Source: a virus. From it: DNA of 64,000 nucleotides. Shown here piece after piece: positions 14,327-22,358 of the stretch. The stretch is taken from IMG/VR virus record IMGVR_UViG_3300045283_000116, positions 1 to 64,000 of that record. The stretch is one strand, 5' to 3'. The notes beneath the pieces were generated by a model. It ran no database searches and was not told where the DNA came from. It saw only the letters and a program-made list of their open reading frames with translations. The translations under genes and the position numbers were made by a program. The first letter of the stretch is position 1. Every line of letters starts with the position of its first letter.

Positions 14327-14724
14327 CCGAGACCGCCACCGATCCGCTGATGGTGGCGCTGACCCTCCGGGTCCCTGTGCAGGACCCGGAGAAACCGCGA
14401 TCGGAGTTTGCGGATGAGCTCGGGACGTTCATGCTGGTCTCGGCGTTCTGGTCGGGCGAGATGAACGCGATCCGCTTCGACGCGCGGCAGGCGCTCGACG
14501 ACCTCGAGAGTCGCTGGGCGAAGATGACCGGCTGGGAGGGCATGGTCCGCGGCCGCACCAACGAGTCGGTCGAGGCGGCAAAGCGCGACTTCGATCCCGA
14601 CTTGTGGGATCACCTGCACTACCGCCGCTGCCAGCTCCGCGACCTCGACACCGAGATCGAGCGCCTCGATCGCGACGCGACGAAGGTCTCGCGTGCGTAC
14701 ACGATCCTGATCGGCTCGCCCTGA
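14323..14724 (+). CDS. Hypothetical protein, 133 aa
   Basis: GTG 14323 overlaps the terminase stop. A two-part helical protein: FADELGTFMLVSAFWSGEMN and a C-terminal heptad helix (LHYRRCQLRDLDTEIERLD). Probably part of the head module by position. Unrecognised; the next gene is separated by a short gap with a promoter-like TAGACCTAGTAGG at 14737. Confidence 0.6.
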   Translation: MTETATDPLMVALTLRVPVQDPEKPRSEFADELGTFMLVSAFWSGEMNAIRFDARQALDDLESRWAKMTGWEGMVRGRTNESVEAAKRDFDPDLWDHLHYRRCQLRDLDTEIERLDRDATKVSRAYTILIGSP

Positions 14725-14775
14725 TCGCGGGTATGCGGTAGACCTAGTAGGCGCAAGACCCTCCGACGAAAGGCG

Positions 14776-15024
14776 ATGATGTCCCCCCAGGCACGCACCG
14801 GAACCGCGAAGGCCGACGACGACGAGGACGAGAAGACCACGACCTCAAGCGACGAGGGCGTGACGGAGCCGGACGGCAGCAACGCTCACAACATGGTGAC
14901 CCCGGACACGAACGTCACCCCGATAGAGCCCGGCGAGGGCGCGACCACCTTCATGACCGCCGAGGAGGCGGAGGAGGCCGAAGCGGCGGACGCGAAGTCC
15001 AAGTCGGCCAAGAACGACGACTGA
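14776..15024 (+). CDS. Acidic low-complexity protein, 82 aa
   Basis: Two adjacent ATG codons follow GAAAGG. The product is extremely acidic and disordered (runs such as ADDDEDEKTTTSSDEG and AEEAEEAEAADAK). Such proteins near the portal can be scaffold-like or DNA mimics, but nothing specific supports either. The promoter-like element at 14737 suggests an independent transcript. Confidence 0.6.
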   Translation: MMSPQARTGTAKADDDEDEKTTTSSDEGVTEPDGSNAHNMVTPDTNVTPIEPGEGATTFMTAEEAEEAEAADAKSKSAKNDD

Positions 15025-15152
15025 TGTCCGTCATCAACTACACGGTCTGGCGCAAGGCGAAGGCAAACACAACGACCCACGTGGACCTACCCGCCCTGCG
15101 CTTGTTCCCGGCGATCCCGTACATCTGGATCGACGCGGCGCGCGGCCGGTAG
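15024..15152 (+). CDS. Hypothetical protein, 42 aa
   Basis: ATG 15024 shares a base with the TGA of the acidic protein (TGATG). The 42 codons read MSVINYTVWRKAKANTTTHV, then DLPALRLFPAIPYIWIDAAR, with codon use like the neighbours. A strand-helix mini-protein of unknown role. A bidirectional terminator follows about 70 bases later. Confidence 0.5.
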   Translation: MSVINYTVWRKAKANTTTHVDLPALRLFPAIPYIWIDAARGR

Positions 15153-15219
15153 AACCAACCGTCCCTCATCAAGACGGTGAATAGGTACCGGCGGCGCTCA
15201 GCCCGCCGGGGGCGTTTGC

Positions 15220-15249
15220 GGAGGGCCGCCATGTTCGGGGCGGCCCTCC
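15220..15249. terminator. Bidirectional terminator, perfect 11-bp stem
   Basis: GGAGGGCCGCC and GGCGGCCCTCC pair perfectly around ATGTTCGG. It lies between the plus-strand gene ending at 15152 and the minus-strand gene ending at 15259, so it can serve both converging transcripts. Confidence 0.85.
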
Positions 15250-15258
15250 GTGTTTGCG

Positions 15259-16206
15259 CTAGTGGCCGGGCACGTTGAACTGCCCGACGCCGTCCTTCGT
15301 GCACAGGGTGTAGATCCTGCGCAGGCTCGGGCGCTTGCCCTGGCGGTTGCGGTGGCCCCAGATCGCCACGGCGACGACGCGGCCAGCGCGCGCGTGGATG
15401 CCCACGAACGAGATGTGGACGCGGCGGCCGGGCAGCACGGGCAGCACCTTGCGAGTGCTGGCAACCCAGGCGATCACGCGCTTGTGGCCCTTGAAGCCGA
15501 TCGGCAGCGTGACGTTGAACTGACGGCGGCTGACACAGGTCGCCGACTTACCGGACGGACCACGCGGACCACGCGGGCCAGCGGGACCGGTCGGTCCGGG
15601 GGGACCAGGAGGGCCGGGAGCACCGTTGGTGCCGTTGGTCCCATTCGTACCATTGGTCCCATTCGCCCCAGCGGGACCAGCGGGGCCTTGCGGACCGGGG
15701 GGACCCTGCGCACCGGGGGCACCGGGCGTGCCGGGAGGCCCAGGAGGACCAGGCGGTCCGGGAGGTCCGGGAGGACCGGGCGGACCAGGCGGGCACTGCA
15801 CGCACGGCGGCGGACAGTCGTGCTTGCAGGGTGGTGGCGGGCAATCCTTCGTGCACGGCGGCGGCGGACAGTCCGTCGTCATCGTGCGTAGCGCCACGCG
15901 ACTGTCCATCGGCGGGCATGGGTTGGGCGGACACGGGTCGGTGGTGACGCCACGTGTCGTGGTCTTCGGGCACGGCGGTGGCGTCGGCTTGCAAGGGCCG
16001 AGGTAGTCGCCGTGCGCGAGATGGGCCGGGACCGCCGACGCGTCGACCGAGATCGTGTGCGCGTTGGCGGGGTTGCCCGGCGGGATGTGGCAGATCGTCA
16101 CCTTGTGATCCACGCGAACGTGGTGCACGGAGTGATGCTTCGTGGCCGACGCGGACGCCGCTGGCAGGACCAGCAACGCGGCAGCGACGGCCAATAGGGA
16201 CTTCAT
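15259..16206 (-). CDS. Secreted collagen-like protein with CHIPPGNP domain, 315 aa
   Basis: The only minus-strand gene within the late region. ATG 16206 follows AGGGAGAGCC and starts a signal peptide ([20 protein letters not shown]). Next comes [20 protein letters not shown] followed by PAHLAHGD, a small Cys-containing domain I know from secreted proteins of several bacterial phyla; then a Cys/Pro-rich linker with repeated CPPPC-type motifs, a collagen stretch of about 28 Gly-X-Y triplets ([13 protein letters not shown], then GANGTNGTNGTNG), and a C-terminal Cys-bounded beta domain. Likely a moron altering the lysogen or virion surface. Promoter lies in the divergent region 16207-16375. Confidence 0.8.
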   Translation of the reverse strand: MKSLLAVAAALLVLPAASASATKHHSVHHVRVDHKVTICHIPPGNPANAHTISVDASAVPAHLAHGDYLGPCKPTPPPCPKTTTRGVTTDPCPPNPCPPMDSRVALRTMTTDCPPPPCTKDCPPPPCKHDCPPPCVQCPPGPPGPPGPPGPPGPPGPPGTPGAPGAQGPPGPQGPAGPAGANGTNGTNGTNGTNGAPGPPGPPGPTGPAGPRGPRGPSGKSATCVSRRQFNVTLPIGFKGHKRVIAWVASTRKVLPVLPGRRVHISFVGIHARAGRVVAVAIWGHRNRQGKRPSLRRIYTLCTKDGVGQFNVPGH

Positions 16207-16359
16207 GGCTCTCCCTGAGTCGTGGTCGCTGTGGGCGGGGCGGACCACGCCGACCTGTGGATTCTTAGCGCGAGCTTAGGGGCTAAGAGCCCGAACCGCC
16301 GACCCAAGTCCCCCGATTCACGATCTAAGGACCACGGATCGGACTCTAGTCCGGCTTTC
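16207..16359. promoter_or_regulatory. Divergent control region of moron and portal gene
   Basis: No gene seen. It contains three close CTTAG/CTAAG half-sites (16264-16290, including CTTAG-GGG-CTAAG), a TAAGAAT candidate -10 for the minus-strand gene, and GGACTCTAGTCC at 16341-16352, an exact GACTNNAGTC. The portal promoter (16360) lies at its right edge. Confidence 0.5.
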
Positions 16360-16372
16360 GTCGTAGATTAGG
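16360..16372 (+). promoter_or_regulatory. Late promoter GTCGTAGATTAGG (copy 1)
   Basis: One of five identical 13-mers. TAGATT is at 16364-16369, six bases before the portal GTG, so the mRNA probably begins on the start codon. No TTGACA-like -35 is found at 16-18 bp, and none is shared among the copies. Confidence 0.7.
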
Positions 16373-16375
16373 AGC

Positions 16376-18478
16376 GTGGCCGAGCTCCTCCTCCCGCCCG
16401 GCGTCGACGCTCCCAGCCGCGGCCCGTTGCCGGAGGGCCAAGTTGTCGGCCGAGGCATGGTCGTCAACGAGACCGATCTCCCCGACGAGGCGGTCATGAC
16501 CTACGTCGAGGAGCACGCCTCGATGCTCGGTGTCAACCAGTCCTCGCAGATGACCAGCTTCCAGGGCTCGGGCGGCTCCCTCTTGGCTCGTGCGCGGTTC
16601 AAGGTGCCGCGCACGATCCAGGACGAGATGATGCTCGCCCGCGACCTCGCCGAGAAGGACGACGATGTCGGCGCGACGATCGGCTCGATGACCGCGCTCG
16701 CGTGCGGCGAGGGATGGCGGCACTCGCACGTCGACGAGGTCACCGTCGCCGCCTTCGACAAGATCGCGCGCGAGATGAACCTGTACCGCGTGTTGCAGGA
16801 GATGTACCGCGAGCTCCTCATCACGGCGTCGATCACGTCGGTCCACGCGTTCATGTCCAAGCCGCTCCAGTTCCAGCCGCAGGGCTCGGACCGCCAGCGC
16901 ACCCGGAACATCATCATGCCGATGGTCGGCGTGCTGCCGGGCGAGCAGGTGCGGGTGCTCGACAACGACATGTTCGCCACCGGCACCCTCGCCTACGCGC
17001 CGCTGACCGGCTCGCAGGAGGTCTGGCTGCGCGAGTTCTTCTCGCCGCAGACCACCGCGGCGCGCAAGGCCGAGATGCGCCGCGAGGACCCGGTGCTCAC
17101 CACGCTTCTCGTGCGCGAGGTCCGCGTCAACACGGACGCTCCGACGTACATCGAGTCCACCGACGCGGCGCAGGGCGGCACGCTATACCTGCTCAACCCG
17201 ACGATGGTGCACCGCTCCACGTTCCCGAAGGGTGCGGCTCGCTACGCCCGGCCGCTACTGACCCGGAACTTCGCGCTCGTCGAGGCCAAGCGGATGCTGA
17301 ACATCATGGACTACGCTCTGCTCCAGGGCGGGGCGAACTTCCTCGTCGTGGCGAAGAAGGGCACCGACCAGCGCCCCGCCCAACCTGCCGAGATCAGCAA
17401 CCTGCGCGAGCAGCTCCGGCGGTCCGGATCGACCGGCGCGATCATCGGCGACCACCGCCTCAGCATCGAGGTCATCACGCCGAAGCTCGACGAGATGCTC
17501 AACGCGGAGAAGCGCAAGCTGCTGGGTCGCAAGATCGCGATGGCGATGCTCCGGCTGCCCGAGTTCAGCGAGGGCGACACGGGCGGCGGCGGCCAGTCGG
17601 TCCTCACGGACACGGAAATCCTGTCTCGAGTCGTGGCTTCGGACCGCGGCATCCTTAAGCGTCACGTCGAGAACGGGATCTACGAGGAGATCGAGGAGCG
17701 CAACACGGCGAGCTTCCAGACCGGCGCGGCCGACCTGTGGTTCCCGAAGATCGTCCTCCAGGGCCTCCAGTTCTTCACCGATATGGTGCTCAAGCTCCGC
17801 GACCGAGGCGACATCTCCCGTCATAGCGCCGTCGCCGCGGCGGGCTACGACTATGACGCCGAGGTCGCGGAGCGCAAGCGTGAGAAGTCGGACGATCGGA
17901 CGATGACCCCGGCGATGGGCACCGTTCCGTTCTCCTCTGCGTCCGGCGGTCCACAGGACAATGGTGGTGGACGCCCGCCCGGTGCGTCCAGCGCGAACGG
18001 CGCGCCCGGCTCCCAGCCACCCGGCACATCGAAGGACCCGGCGCATCCCACGAAGGTCATCCAGCGCAACGCGGGCGAGACGGTGCGCGCCTTCGTCGAG
18101 GGCGAGGTCACGTACCGCGCTGGTGAGCTCACCCAGGCGATCCTCGAGGAGTACGCCGACGCCAGCCAGGGTCGCCTCTCCGCCTTCGAGCGCCGGGCCA
18201 TCGAGGAGATCGCCAATGACACATGGCCGGACGAGTGCTTCATGGAGGGGCCGATCACGATCGTGCCGGTGAACCCCGGCGAGATCATCGACGAGATCAA
18301 GGCGATCCGGCTCGCGTCCGGCCTGTCGATGCTGGTCGGGCGCAACACGGAGGACGCGATCATGGCGCGCGCGTTCTGCTTCCGCACGCCGGAGTTCTCA
18401 TCGACCGGCGCGCAGGAGACGGCGTTCAAGTGGGGCTTCGACGTGGGTCCCGTGAAGCGCGAGCCGGTGCCCGCATGA
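16376..18478 (+). CDS. Portal protein, 700 aa
   Basis: The dodecameric channel through which DNA enters the head. Recognised by size, position between terminase and protease, and portal-like content: an N-terminal segment, a large mixed core with DNIM/DNDMFATG-type strands (residues 150-330), a long stem helix around 340-420 (AEKRKLLGRKIAMAMLRLPE) and a wing/crown part. A Pro/Gly/Ala-rich linker (about 520-565) leads to an extra C-terminal domain of about 135 residues that most portals lack. GTG 16376 has no Shine-Dalgarno site but a perfectly spaced leaderless promoter. Confidence 0.8.
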   Translation: MAELLLPPGVDAPSRGPLPEGQVVGRGMVVNETDLPDEAVMTYVEEHASMLGVNQSSQMTSFQGSGGSLLARARFKVPRTIQDEMMLARDLAEKDDDVGATIGSMTALACGEGWRHSHVDEVTVAAFDKIAREMNLYRVLQEMYRELLITASITSVHAFMSKPLQFQPQGSDRQRTRNIIMPMVGVLPGEQVRVLDNDMFATGTLAYAPLTGSQEVWLREFFSPQTTAARKAEMRREDPVLTTLLVREVRVNTDAPTYIESTDAAQGGTLYLLNPTMVHRSTFPKGAARYARPLLTRNFALVEAKRMLNIMDYALLQGGANFLVVAKKGTDQRPAQPAEISNLREQLRRSGSTGAIIGDHRLSIEVITPKLDEMLNAEKRKLLGRKIAMAMLRLPEFSEGDTGGGGQSVLTDTEILSRVVASDRGILKRHVENGIYEEIEERNTASFQTGAADLWFPKIVLQGLQFFTDMVLKLRDRGDISRHSAVAAAGYDYDAEVAERKREKSDDRTMTPAMGTVPFSSASGGPQDNGGGRPPGASSANGAPGSQPPGTSKDPAHPTKVIQRNAGETVRAFVEGEVTYRAGELTQAILEEYADASQGRLSAFERRAIEEIANDTWPDECFMEGPITIVPVNPGEIIDEIKAIRLASGLSMLVGRNTEDAIMARAFCFRTPEFSSTGAQETAFKWGFDVGPVKREPVPA

Positions 18479-18546
18479 CCCCGCCCCCGAAGCCTCCGTA
18501 CGTGCTCGGCTCCTGGTGGCACGACATCACGACCACGGGGAAGTGA
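18475..18546 (+). CDS. Possible 23-aa peptide
   Basis: ATG 18475 overlaps the portal stop (ATGA) and the frame closes one base before the next ATG. It reads MTPPPKPPYVLGSWWHDITT plus three residues. The exact fit between two genes suggests a real, coupled micro-ORF, but its size prevents any functional statement. Confidence 0.4.
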   Translation: MTPPPKPPYVLGSWWHDITTTGK

Positions 18547-18547
18547 C

Positions 18548-18964
18548 ATGGCCGAGAAGAAGAAGAAGGTCAAGTGCAAGAACTGCGGGACGGTGCAGTC
18601 GGCCTCGAACGACACGTGCATCAACTGCGGCGCGTTCCCGCTGTCCGGAGATCCGGTGCAGGAGATGGCCGACACGCGCTACGGGGCCACGCTGCCCACG
18701 AAGACGGCGACCGGCCTGCCGGTCGAGCTTCTCGCCGGCCTGCCGGAGACGGCGCGCACGTTCTCGGCAGCCGAGCGCAAGAAGGCGGCGAGCTCCGGGG
18801 CGGCGATGCCGGACGGCTCGTTCCCGATCCACCACGCCGGGGACCTCTCCAACGCGATCCGGCTGGCGGGCAACGCGAAGGACCCGGCGGCCGCGAAGGC
18901 GCACATCAAGAAGCGGGCCAAGGCGCTCGGTCTTCACAAGGCGATCCCGGACACCTGGTCGTAG
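18548..18964 (+). CDS. Zinc ribbon plus DUF6582-like domain protein, 138 aa
   Basis: An N-terminal zinc ribbon (CKNC and CINC, residues 10-27) is joined by a linker to a domain of about 55 residues that reads AMPDGSFPIHHAGDLSNAIR, then AHIKKRAKALGLHKAIPDTW. The latter pattern (AMPDGS-FPI ... DL.NAI ... HI.KRA..LG...IP..W) is a well-known phage head-region module often attached to proteases or capsid-related proteins. Its position between portal and protease fits a head assembly role. Ends just before the next late promoter. Confidence 0.7.
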   Translation: MAEKKKKVKCKNCGTVQSASNDTCINCGAFPLSGDPVQEMADTRYGATLPTKTATGLPVELLAGLPETARTFSAAERKKAASSGAAMPDGSFPIHHAGDLSNAIRLAGNAKDPAAAKAHIKKRAKALGLHKAIPDTWS

Positions 18965-18970
18965 ATTAGG
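18958..18970 (+). promoter_or_regulatory. Late promoter GTCGTAGATTAGG (copy 2)
   Basis: Overlaps the stop of the preceding gene. TAGATT (18962-18967) ends seven bases before the GTG start of the protease-scaffold gene, again fitting a leaderless transcript. Confidence 0.7.
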
Positions 18971-18974
18971 TGGC

Positions 18975-20288
18975 GTGGCCGTCACCGCCGTGAAGCCCAA
19001 GACGTTCTCGTTCTTCCGCGGCGACCATCTCTATCTCGTCTCGCCCGTCACGCCCTTCGAGCCCGCCGAAACCGAGATCGAGGAGTTCGCGTTCGCCAAC
19101 CACATGAAGACGGTCGCGCCGAACCCGAACATCCTGTGGCTCCAGGGCCAGTACGTCGAGGGCGACAAGCCGAACCTCAACGGCGCGATGTGGGCCGGGG
19201 ACGAGCTGGCGATCAAGAGCCTGACGCCGAACTTCATGCCCGTCTCGGTGATGCACGATCCCTCGACGGCAGTCGGGCTTATCGCGGACACGAAGCTCGT
19301 CCTGCCCGAGGAGGGCGGCGTCGAGCACGCGCGTCTGGACAACACGATCGGCGTGTGGAGGCACCGCTTCCCCGAGGTCGCCGAGGAGATCGCAGAGAAC
19401 TACAAGTCCGGGACGCTGATGCAGTCGATGGAGTGCCTGCCGACGCACTACGACTGCTCGGTCTGCGGCAAGGTGTTCCCGAAGCTGCCCGGCGGCGCTG
19501 AGGAGGCGCAGTGGTGCGTCCATCTCAAGGGTGAGGAAGGCGCTCGGGCCGCTCGTATATTACGGAACGTCTGCTTCACCGGGACCGGATTGATCTTCGG
19601 ATCGCGGGGCGTCAAGGGGGCACTTCCCTCCGCTCACCTTGAAGTTCTTGAGGACGAGGTCGCCGCTTTCCACGAGGCCGTACACAAGACTCCAGGCGCA
19701 AAGCCCAAACCACGCGGAGGAAAGCGAACCATGGAAATCGAAGACGGGCGCTACCAGGAGCTCATCGCGGCCGAGGCGAAGCTCAAGGAACTGGAGCCCA
19801 AGCTCGCGACGGCCGAGGACTCGGCCTCGAAGGTGCCCGACCTCGAGAAGAAGGTCGAGACGCTGGAGGTCGAGAAGAAGGCCGCCGTAGACGAGGCGGC
19901 TCAGATCAAGACCGAGAAGGAAGCCCTGGAGGAGACCGCGCGCTCTGCGACTCTCGCCACGGAGCGCCTCTCGAAGGTCGGCGAGCCCTTCAAGGCCAAG
20001 CTGCCAGAGACCGTCAAGGCCAAGCTCGACGAGCAGGCCAAGGTGCTGTCCGATGAGGACTGGACCGCGCGGCTCGAGGAGCTGGCGGCGCTGACCGGCG
20101 TCAAGCCCGACGCCGAGGGCAGCAAGGACGACAAGGACAAGGACAAGCACACCTTCACTGCCGAGGAGATCGCGGCCAGCCGTCTCGGCGGCGGCGGTGA
20201 GCCCTCGACCTCGGAGCCGTCCCCGGAGGCTCGCCGGTCCGTCATCGGTTCGCTCGTCGGGGCCGGAGCGAGCAAGGACGACAAGTAG
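18975..20288 (+). CDS. Prohead protease fused to scaffold, 437 aa
   Basis: The first about 225 residues look like a phage prohead protease: PNLNGAMWAGDELA, PVSVMHDPSTAVGLIADTKL, and later a small Cys cluster (CSVCGKVF ... WCVH) and GTGLIFGSRGVKGA. The catalytic residues cannot be assigned with certainty. From residue 253 the protein is a long charged coiled coil (ELIAAEAKLKELEPKL, LEKKVETLEVEKK), typical of scaffolding proteins, then a disordered Lys/Asp-rich tail. Position before decoration and capsid genes supports the call. A nested start for the scaffold alone exists at 19731. Confidence 0.7.
   Translation: MAVTAVKPKTFSFFRGDHLYLVSPVTPFEPAETEIEEFAFANHMKTVAPNPNILWLQGQYVEGDKPNLNGAMWAGDELAIKSLTPNFMPVSVMHDPSTAVGLIADTKLVLPEEGGVEHARLDNTIGVWRHRFPEVAEEIAENYKSGTLMQSMECLPTHYDCSVCGKVFPKLPGGAEEAQWCVHLKGEEGARAARILRNVCFTGTGLIFGSRGVKGALPSAHLEVLEDEVAAFHEAVHKTPGAKPKPRGGKRTMEIEDGRYQELIAAEAKLKELEPKLATAEDSASKVPDLEKKVETLEVEKKAAVDEAAQIKTEKEALEETARSATLATERLSKVGEPFKAKLPETVKAKLDEQAKVLSDEDWTARLEELAALTGVKPDAEGSKDDKDKDKHTFTAEEIAASRLGGGGEPSTSEPSPEARRSVIGSLVGAGASKDDK
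19731..20288 (+). CDS. Nested scaffolding protein, internal start, 185 aa
   Basis: An in-frame ATG at 19731 follows GGAGGAAAG with standard spacing, inside the protease gene exactly where the coiled-coil part begins (MEIEDGRYQELIAAEAKLKE). Lambda and relatives make their scaffold in this way from within the protease gene (C/Nu3). Excess free scaffold over protease-scaffold fusion is therefore likely. Seen: the site and its position; inferred: actual use. Confidence 0.6.
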   Translation: MEIEDGRYQELIAAEAKLKELEPKLATAEDSASKVPDLEKKVETLEVEKKAAVDEAAQIKTEKEALEETARSATLATERLSKVGEPFKAKLPETVKAKLDEQAKVLSDEDWTARLEELAALTGVKPDAEGSKDDKDKDKHTFTAEEIAASRLGGGGEPSTSEPSPEARRSVIGSLVGAGASKDDK

Positions 20289-20330
20289 GGCCAGTCGGCC
20301 GACCCCTCACACACCAGGAGATACCTCGAA

Positions 20331-20912
20331 ATGACCCCGCCCGACACTGGCTCCTTCCCTCTCTCCGGCGTTGCCGCTGGCGCGACCACTCAGCTTCCGA
20401 ACGTCTCCGTGGCGTTCCCCGGCGAGCACTGGTCGGATGGCAAGGCAGCCGTCGCCATCGACCCCGGTTCGATGATCGTCCCGCTCAACTCCGGGGGCAA
20501 GCTGTACTGGCAGATCGCGTCGGCGGGTGCCGTGGACCCGCGCTCGGCGATCGCGCTGCGCCCGGTGATGGTCCCGGACCTGAACACGGGCTCGCAGTAC
20601 GGCACGGCGCTCGGCCCGAACGAGATCGTCAACCTCGTGCTGAACCCCGGCGAGTACGTGCACTCCTACCACTCGGGGGCGTTCCATCTGACGCTCATCA
20701 AGCCGGACGCGGCCTACGTGCCGGGGGACCTGATCGGCTGGGACCCGGCCGGTGCGCGGCCACAGGGCAAGGGGCAGACGAACGGGACGGGTTCGTGGAT
20801 GCGCGGCGTTGCCGCGGCGAACGCGCTGTTCACCGTCCAGGAGTTCCGGCCGTACAACACGGCGGGGACCGAGGGCGTTCTCACCGTCAGGAGTCTCCGC
20901 GGCCAGTTCTAG
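20331..20912 (+). CDS. Putative capsid decoration protein, 193 aa
   Basis: ATG 20331 follows AGGAG. The protein is beta-rich with no long helices: FPLSGVAAGATTQLPNVSVA, MIVPLNSGGKLYWQIAS, IVNLVLNPGEYVHSYHSGAF. Size, composition and the position between scaffold and capsid gene match head decoration or stabilisation proteins. No sequence signature identifies a specific family. Confidence 0.55.
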   Translation: MTPPDTGSFPLSGVAAGATTQLPNVSVAFPGEHWSDGKAAVAIDPGSMIVPLNSGGKLYWQIASAGAVDPRSAIALRPVMVPDLNTGSQYGTALGPNEIVNLVLNPGEYVHSYHSGAFHLTLIKPDAAYVPGDLIGWDPAGARPQGKGQTNGTGSWMRGVAAANALFTVQEFRPYNTAGTEGVLTVRSLRGQF

Positions 20913-20945
20913 GCGTCCGCGGCAAATCACGAGTAAGGAGCACAC

Positions 20946-21884
20946 ATGGACGCCGTCATCTTCAACACGCTGGCGAAGGTCGCCGCGGAGACGGACAAGG
21001 TCAAGCGGGCACAGCTCAAGGCCGAGACGAACATCGAACTCGCGTCGCACTTCGCGCGTCACGGCATGGACATGGAGGAGCTCGCGTACGACCTCCTGAA
21101 CCAGGCGTGGGGCGACGCGATGCAGGGCAACATCGTCGGCTCGGTTATCGAGGTCAAGACGGTCGGCCTCGGCGATGTCGATTTCGTGGAGGAGAACCTC
21201 CGCGGGATGCGCGCGTACTGGCAGGGCAAGGGCGGCCAGATCCGCTCGGACATCCTGCGCTACGAGCGTTCCCAGATGCCGCGTGAGGAGATCGTCGCGG
21301 CGATCGACATGCACCAGGACGAGCTCGCGCTCAACTTCTGGGGCTCGCTCGACAAGCTGTCCAGCCACGCGCAGGACAAGATGGAGATCCTCCCGGCGCA
21401 GCGGCTCATCGAGCTCATCCAGGCCGCGATCACGACGGGCACGTACTTCGGTTCGTTCGCCGCCGCGACGCTGACCGACACGCAGATCGACACGATCCTC
21501 GACGCCGTGGCGCTGCGGTCCGGCGGCAAGGTCTCGATCCTCGGAACCTCCGTGGCGATCCGCAAGCTCGCCAACGTGGGTCTCGACTTCGGTCCCAACA
21601 TCCAGGAGCGGGTGTTCGAGACCGGCCAGATCGCGACCTACAAGGGCTACCCCGTCGTGCAGGTGGAGAACTTCGAGAACTTCGAGGGCAACTTCGTCCT
21701 GCCGAACAACGAGCTCTGGTTCGTCGGGCGCAACGCCGGTCGGCTGACCTACTACGGCAGCACCGCCAAGGTCCAGCAGTTGAAGCTCCCGAGCTTCTAC
21801 TTCCGCTGGGAGACCGCGCGCGATGCCGGGATGCTGCTCTACGGCGTGGCGAAGGGGCGTCTGGGCCGCGTCGTTCTGACCTAG
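20946..21884 (+). CDS. Major capsid protein, 312 aa
   Basis: ATG 20946 lies after TAAGGAG. Content fits an HK97-fold capsid protein: an N-terminal helical part (residues 1-60), a segment rich in strands and a long spine-like helix (REEIVAAIDMHQDELALNFW), a central domain with VSILGTSVAIRKLANVG, and a C-terminal stretch (GQIATYKGYPVVQVENF, LWFVGRNAGRLTYYGS). It is the last gene before a terminator, as expected for a product needed in large amounts. Confidence 0.8.
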   Translation: MDAVIFNTLAKVAAETDKVKRAQLKAETNIELASHFARHGMDMEELAYDLLNQAWGDAMQGNIVGSVIEVKTVGLGDVDFVEENLRGMRAYWQGKGGQIRSDILRYERSQMPREEIVAAIDMHQDELALNFWGSLDKLSSHAQDKMEILPAQRLIELIQAAITTGTYFGSFAAATLTDTQIDTILDAVALRSGGKVSILGTSVAIRKLANVGLDFGPNIQERVFETGQIATYKGYPVVQVENFENFEGNFVLPNNELWFVGRNAGRLTYYGSTAKVQQLKLPSFYFRWETARDAGMLLYGVAKGRLGRVVLT

Positions 21885-21908
21885 TCCCTGCCGGGGCGTG
21901 GGATTGAG

Positions 21909-21930
21909 CGGGCGGTTGAAAAGCCGCCCG
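21909..21930 (+). terminator. Terminator after the capsid gene
   Basis: CGGGCGG and CCGCCCG pair around TTGAAAAG and are followed by TTCTGCTGTCT. It would stop part of the capsid transcript; a late promoter restarts transcription 15 bases later. Confidence 0.75.
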
Positions 21931-21944
21931 TTCTGCTGTCTGGA

Positions 21945-21957
21945 GTCGTAGATTAGG
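21945..21957 (+). promoter_or_regulatory. Late promoter GTCGTAGATTAGG (copy 3)
   Basis: TAGATT at 21949-21954. The bases directly before it, TCTGGAGTC, match the dispersed palindrome except one base. Here the mRNA would have a leader of about 30 bases with GGAGGA before the ATG at 21990. Confidence 0.7.
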
Positions 21958-21989
21958 AACGGCAAACGGCTCCCTGTGGAGGACTGGCA

Positions 21990-22358
21990 ATGGCGAAGGT
22001 GAAGACAACGCGGTTCCGCAATACGAGCGCCGGATACGTCGGCGTGTCGAAGTACAAGCCCAACGGCGACGAGGACGCGATCGCCGTTGAGCCGCACGGC
22101 ACCGTGGAGCTCACGGACGAGGAGATCGAACTCACCGCCCGCGCGCCGAGGGAGCTCAAGGACAACCCGTTCCTGCCGCAGCGCTTCGAGATCCGCGACC
22201 AGAACACGGACGAGTTGATCGAGGAGGGCACCCGGCCGCTCCTGGTCGTCGACACGTCCGAGGTCTTCGTGCCGGATACCGGCAGCTTCGCCGAGGGCGA
22301 GGAGGTCGGCACTCCCGCCGCACGCAGGGTGCGCCGTCGTGCGAAGGCCGAGGCGTAG
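21990..22358 (+). CDS. Hypothetical head protein, 122 aa
   Basis: ATG 21990 after GTGGAGGA. Beta-rich N-terminal half (KTTRFRNTSAGYVGVSKYKP, AIAVEPHGTVELTDEEIELT), acidic middle and an Ala/Arg-rich tail. By position, just after the capsid gene and before the connectors, probably a structural or connector component. Family not recognised. The stop overlaps the next GTG. Confidence 0.55.
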   Translation: MAKVKTTRFRNTSAGYVGVSKYKPNGDEDAIAVEPHGTVELTDEEIELTARAPRELKDNPFLPQRFEIRDQNTDELIEEGTRPLLVVDTSEVFVPDTGSFAEGEEVGTPAARRVRRRAKAEA

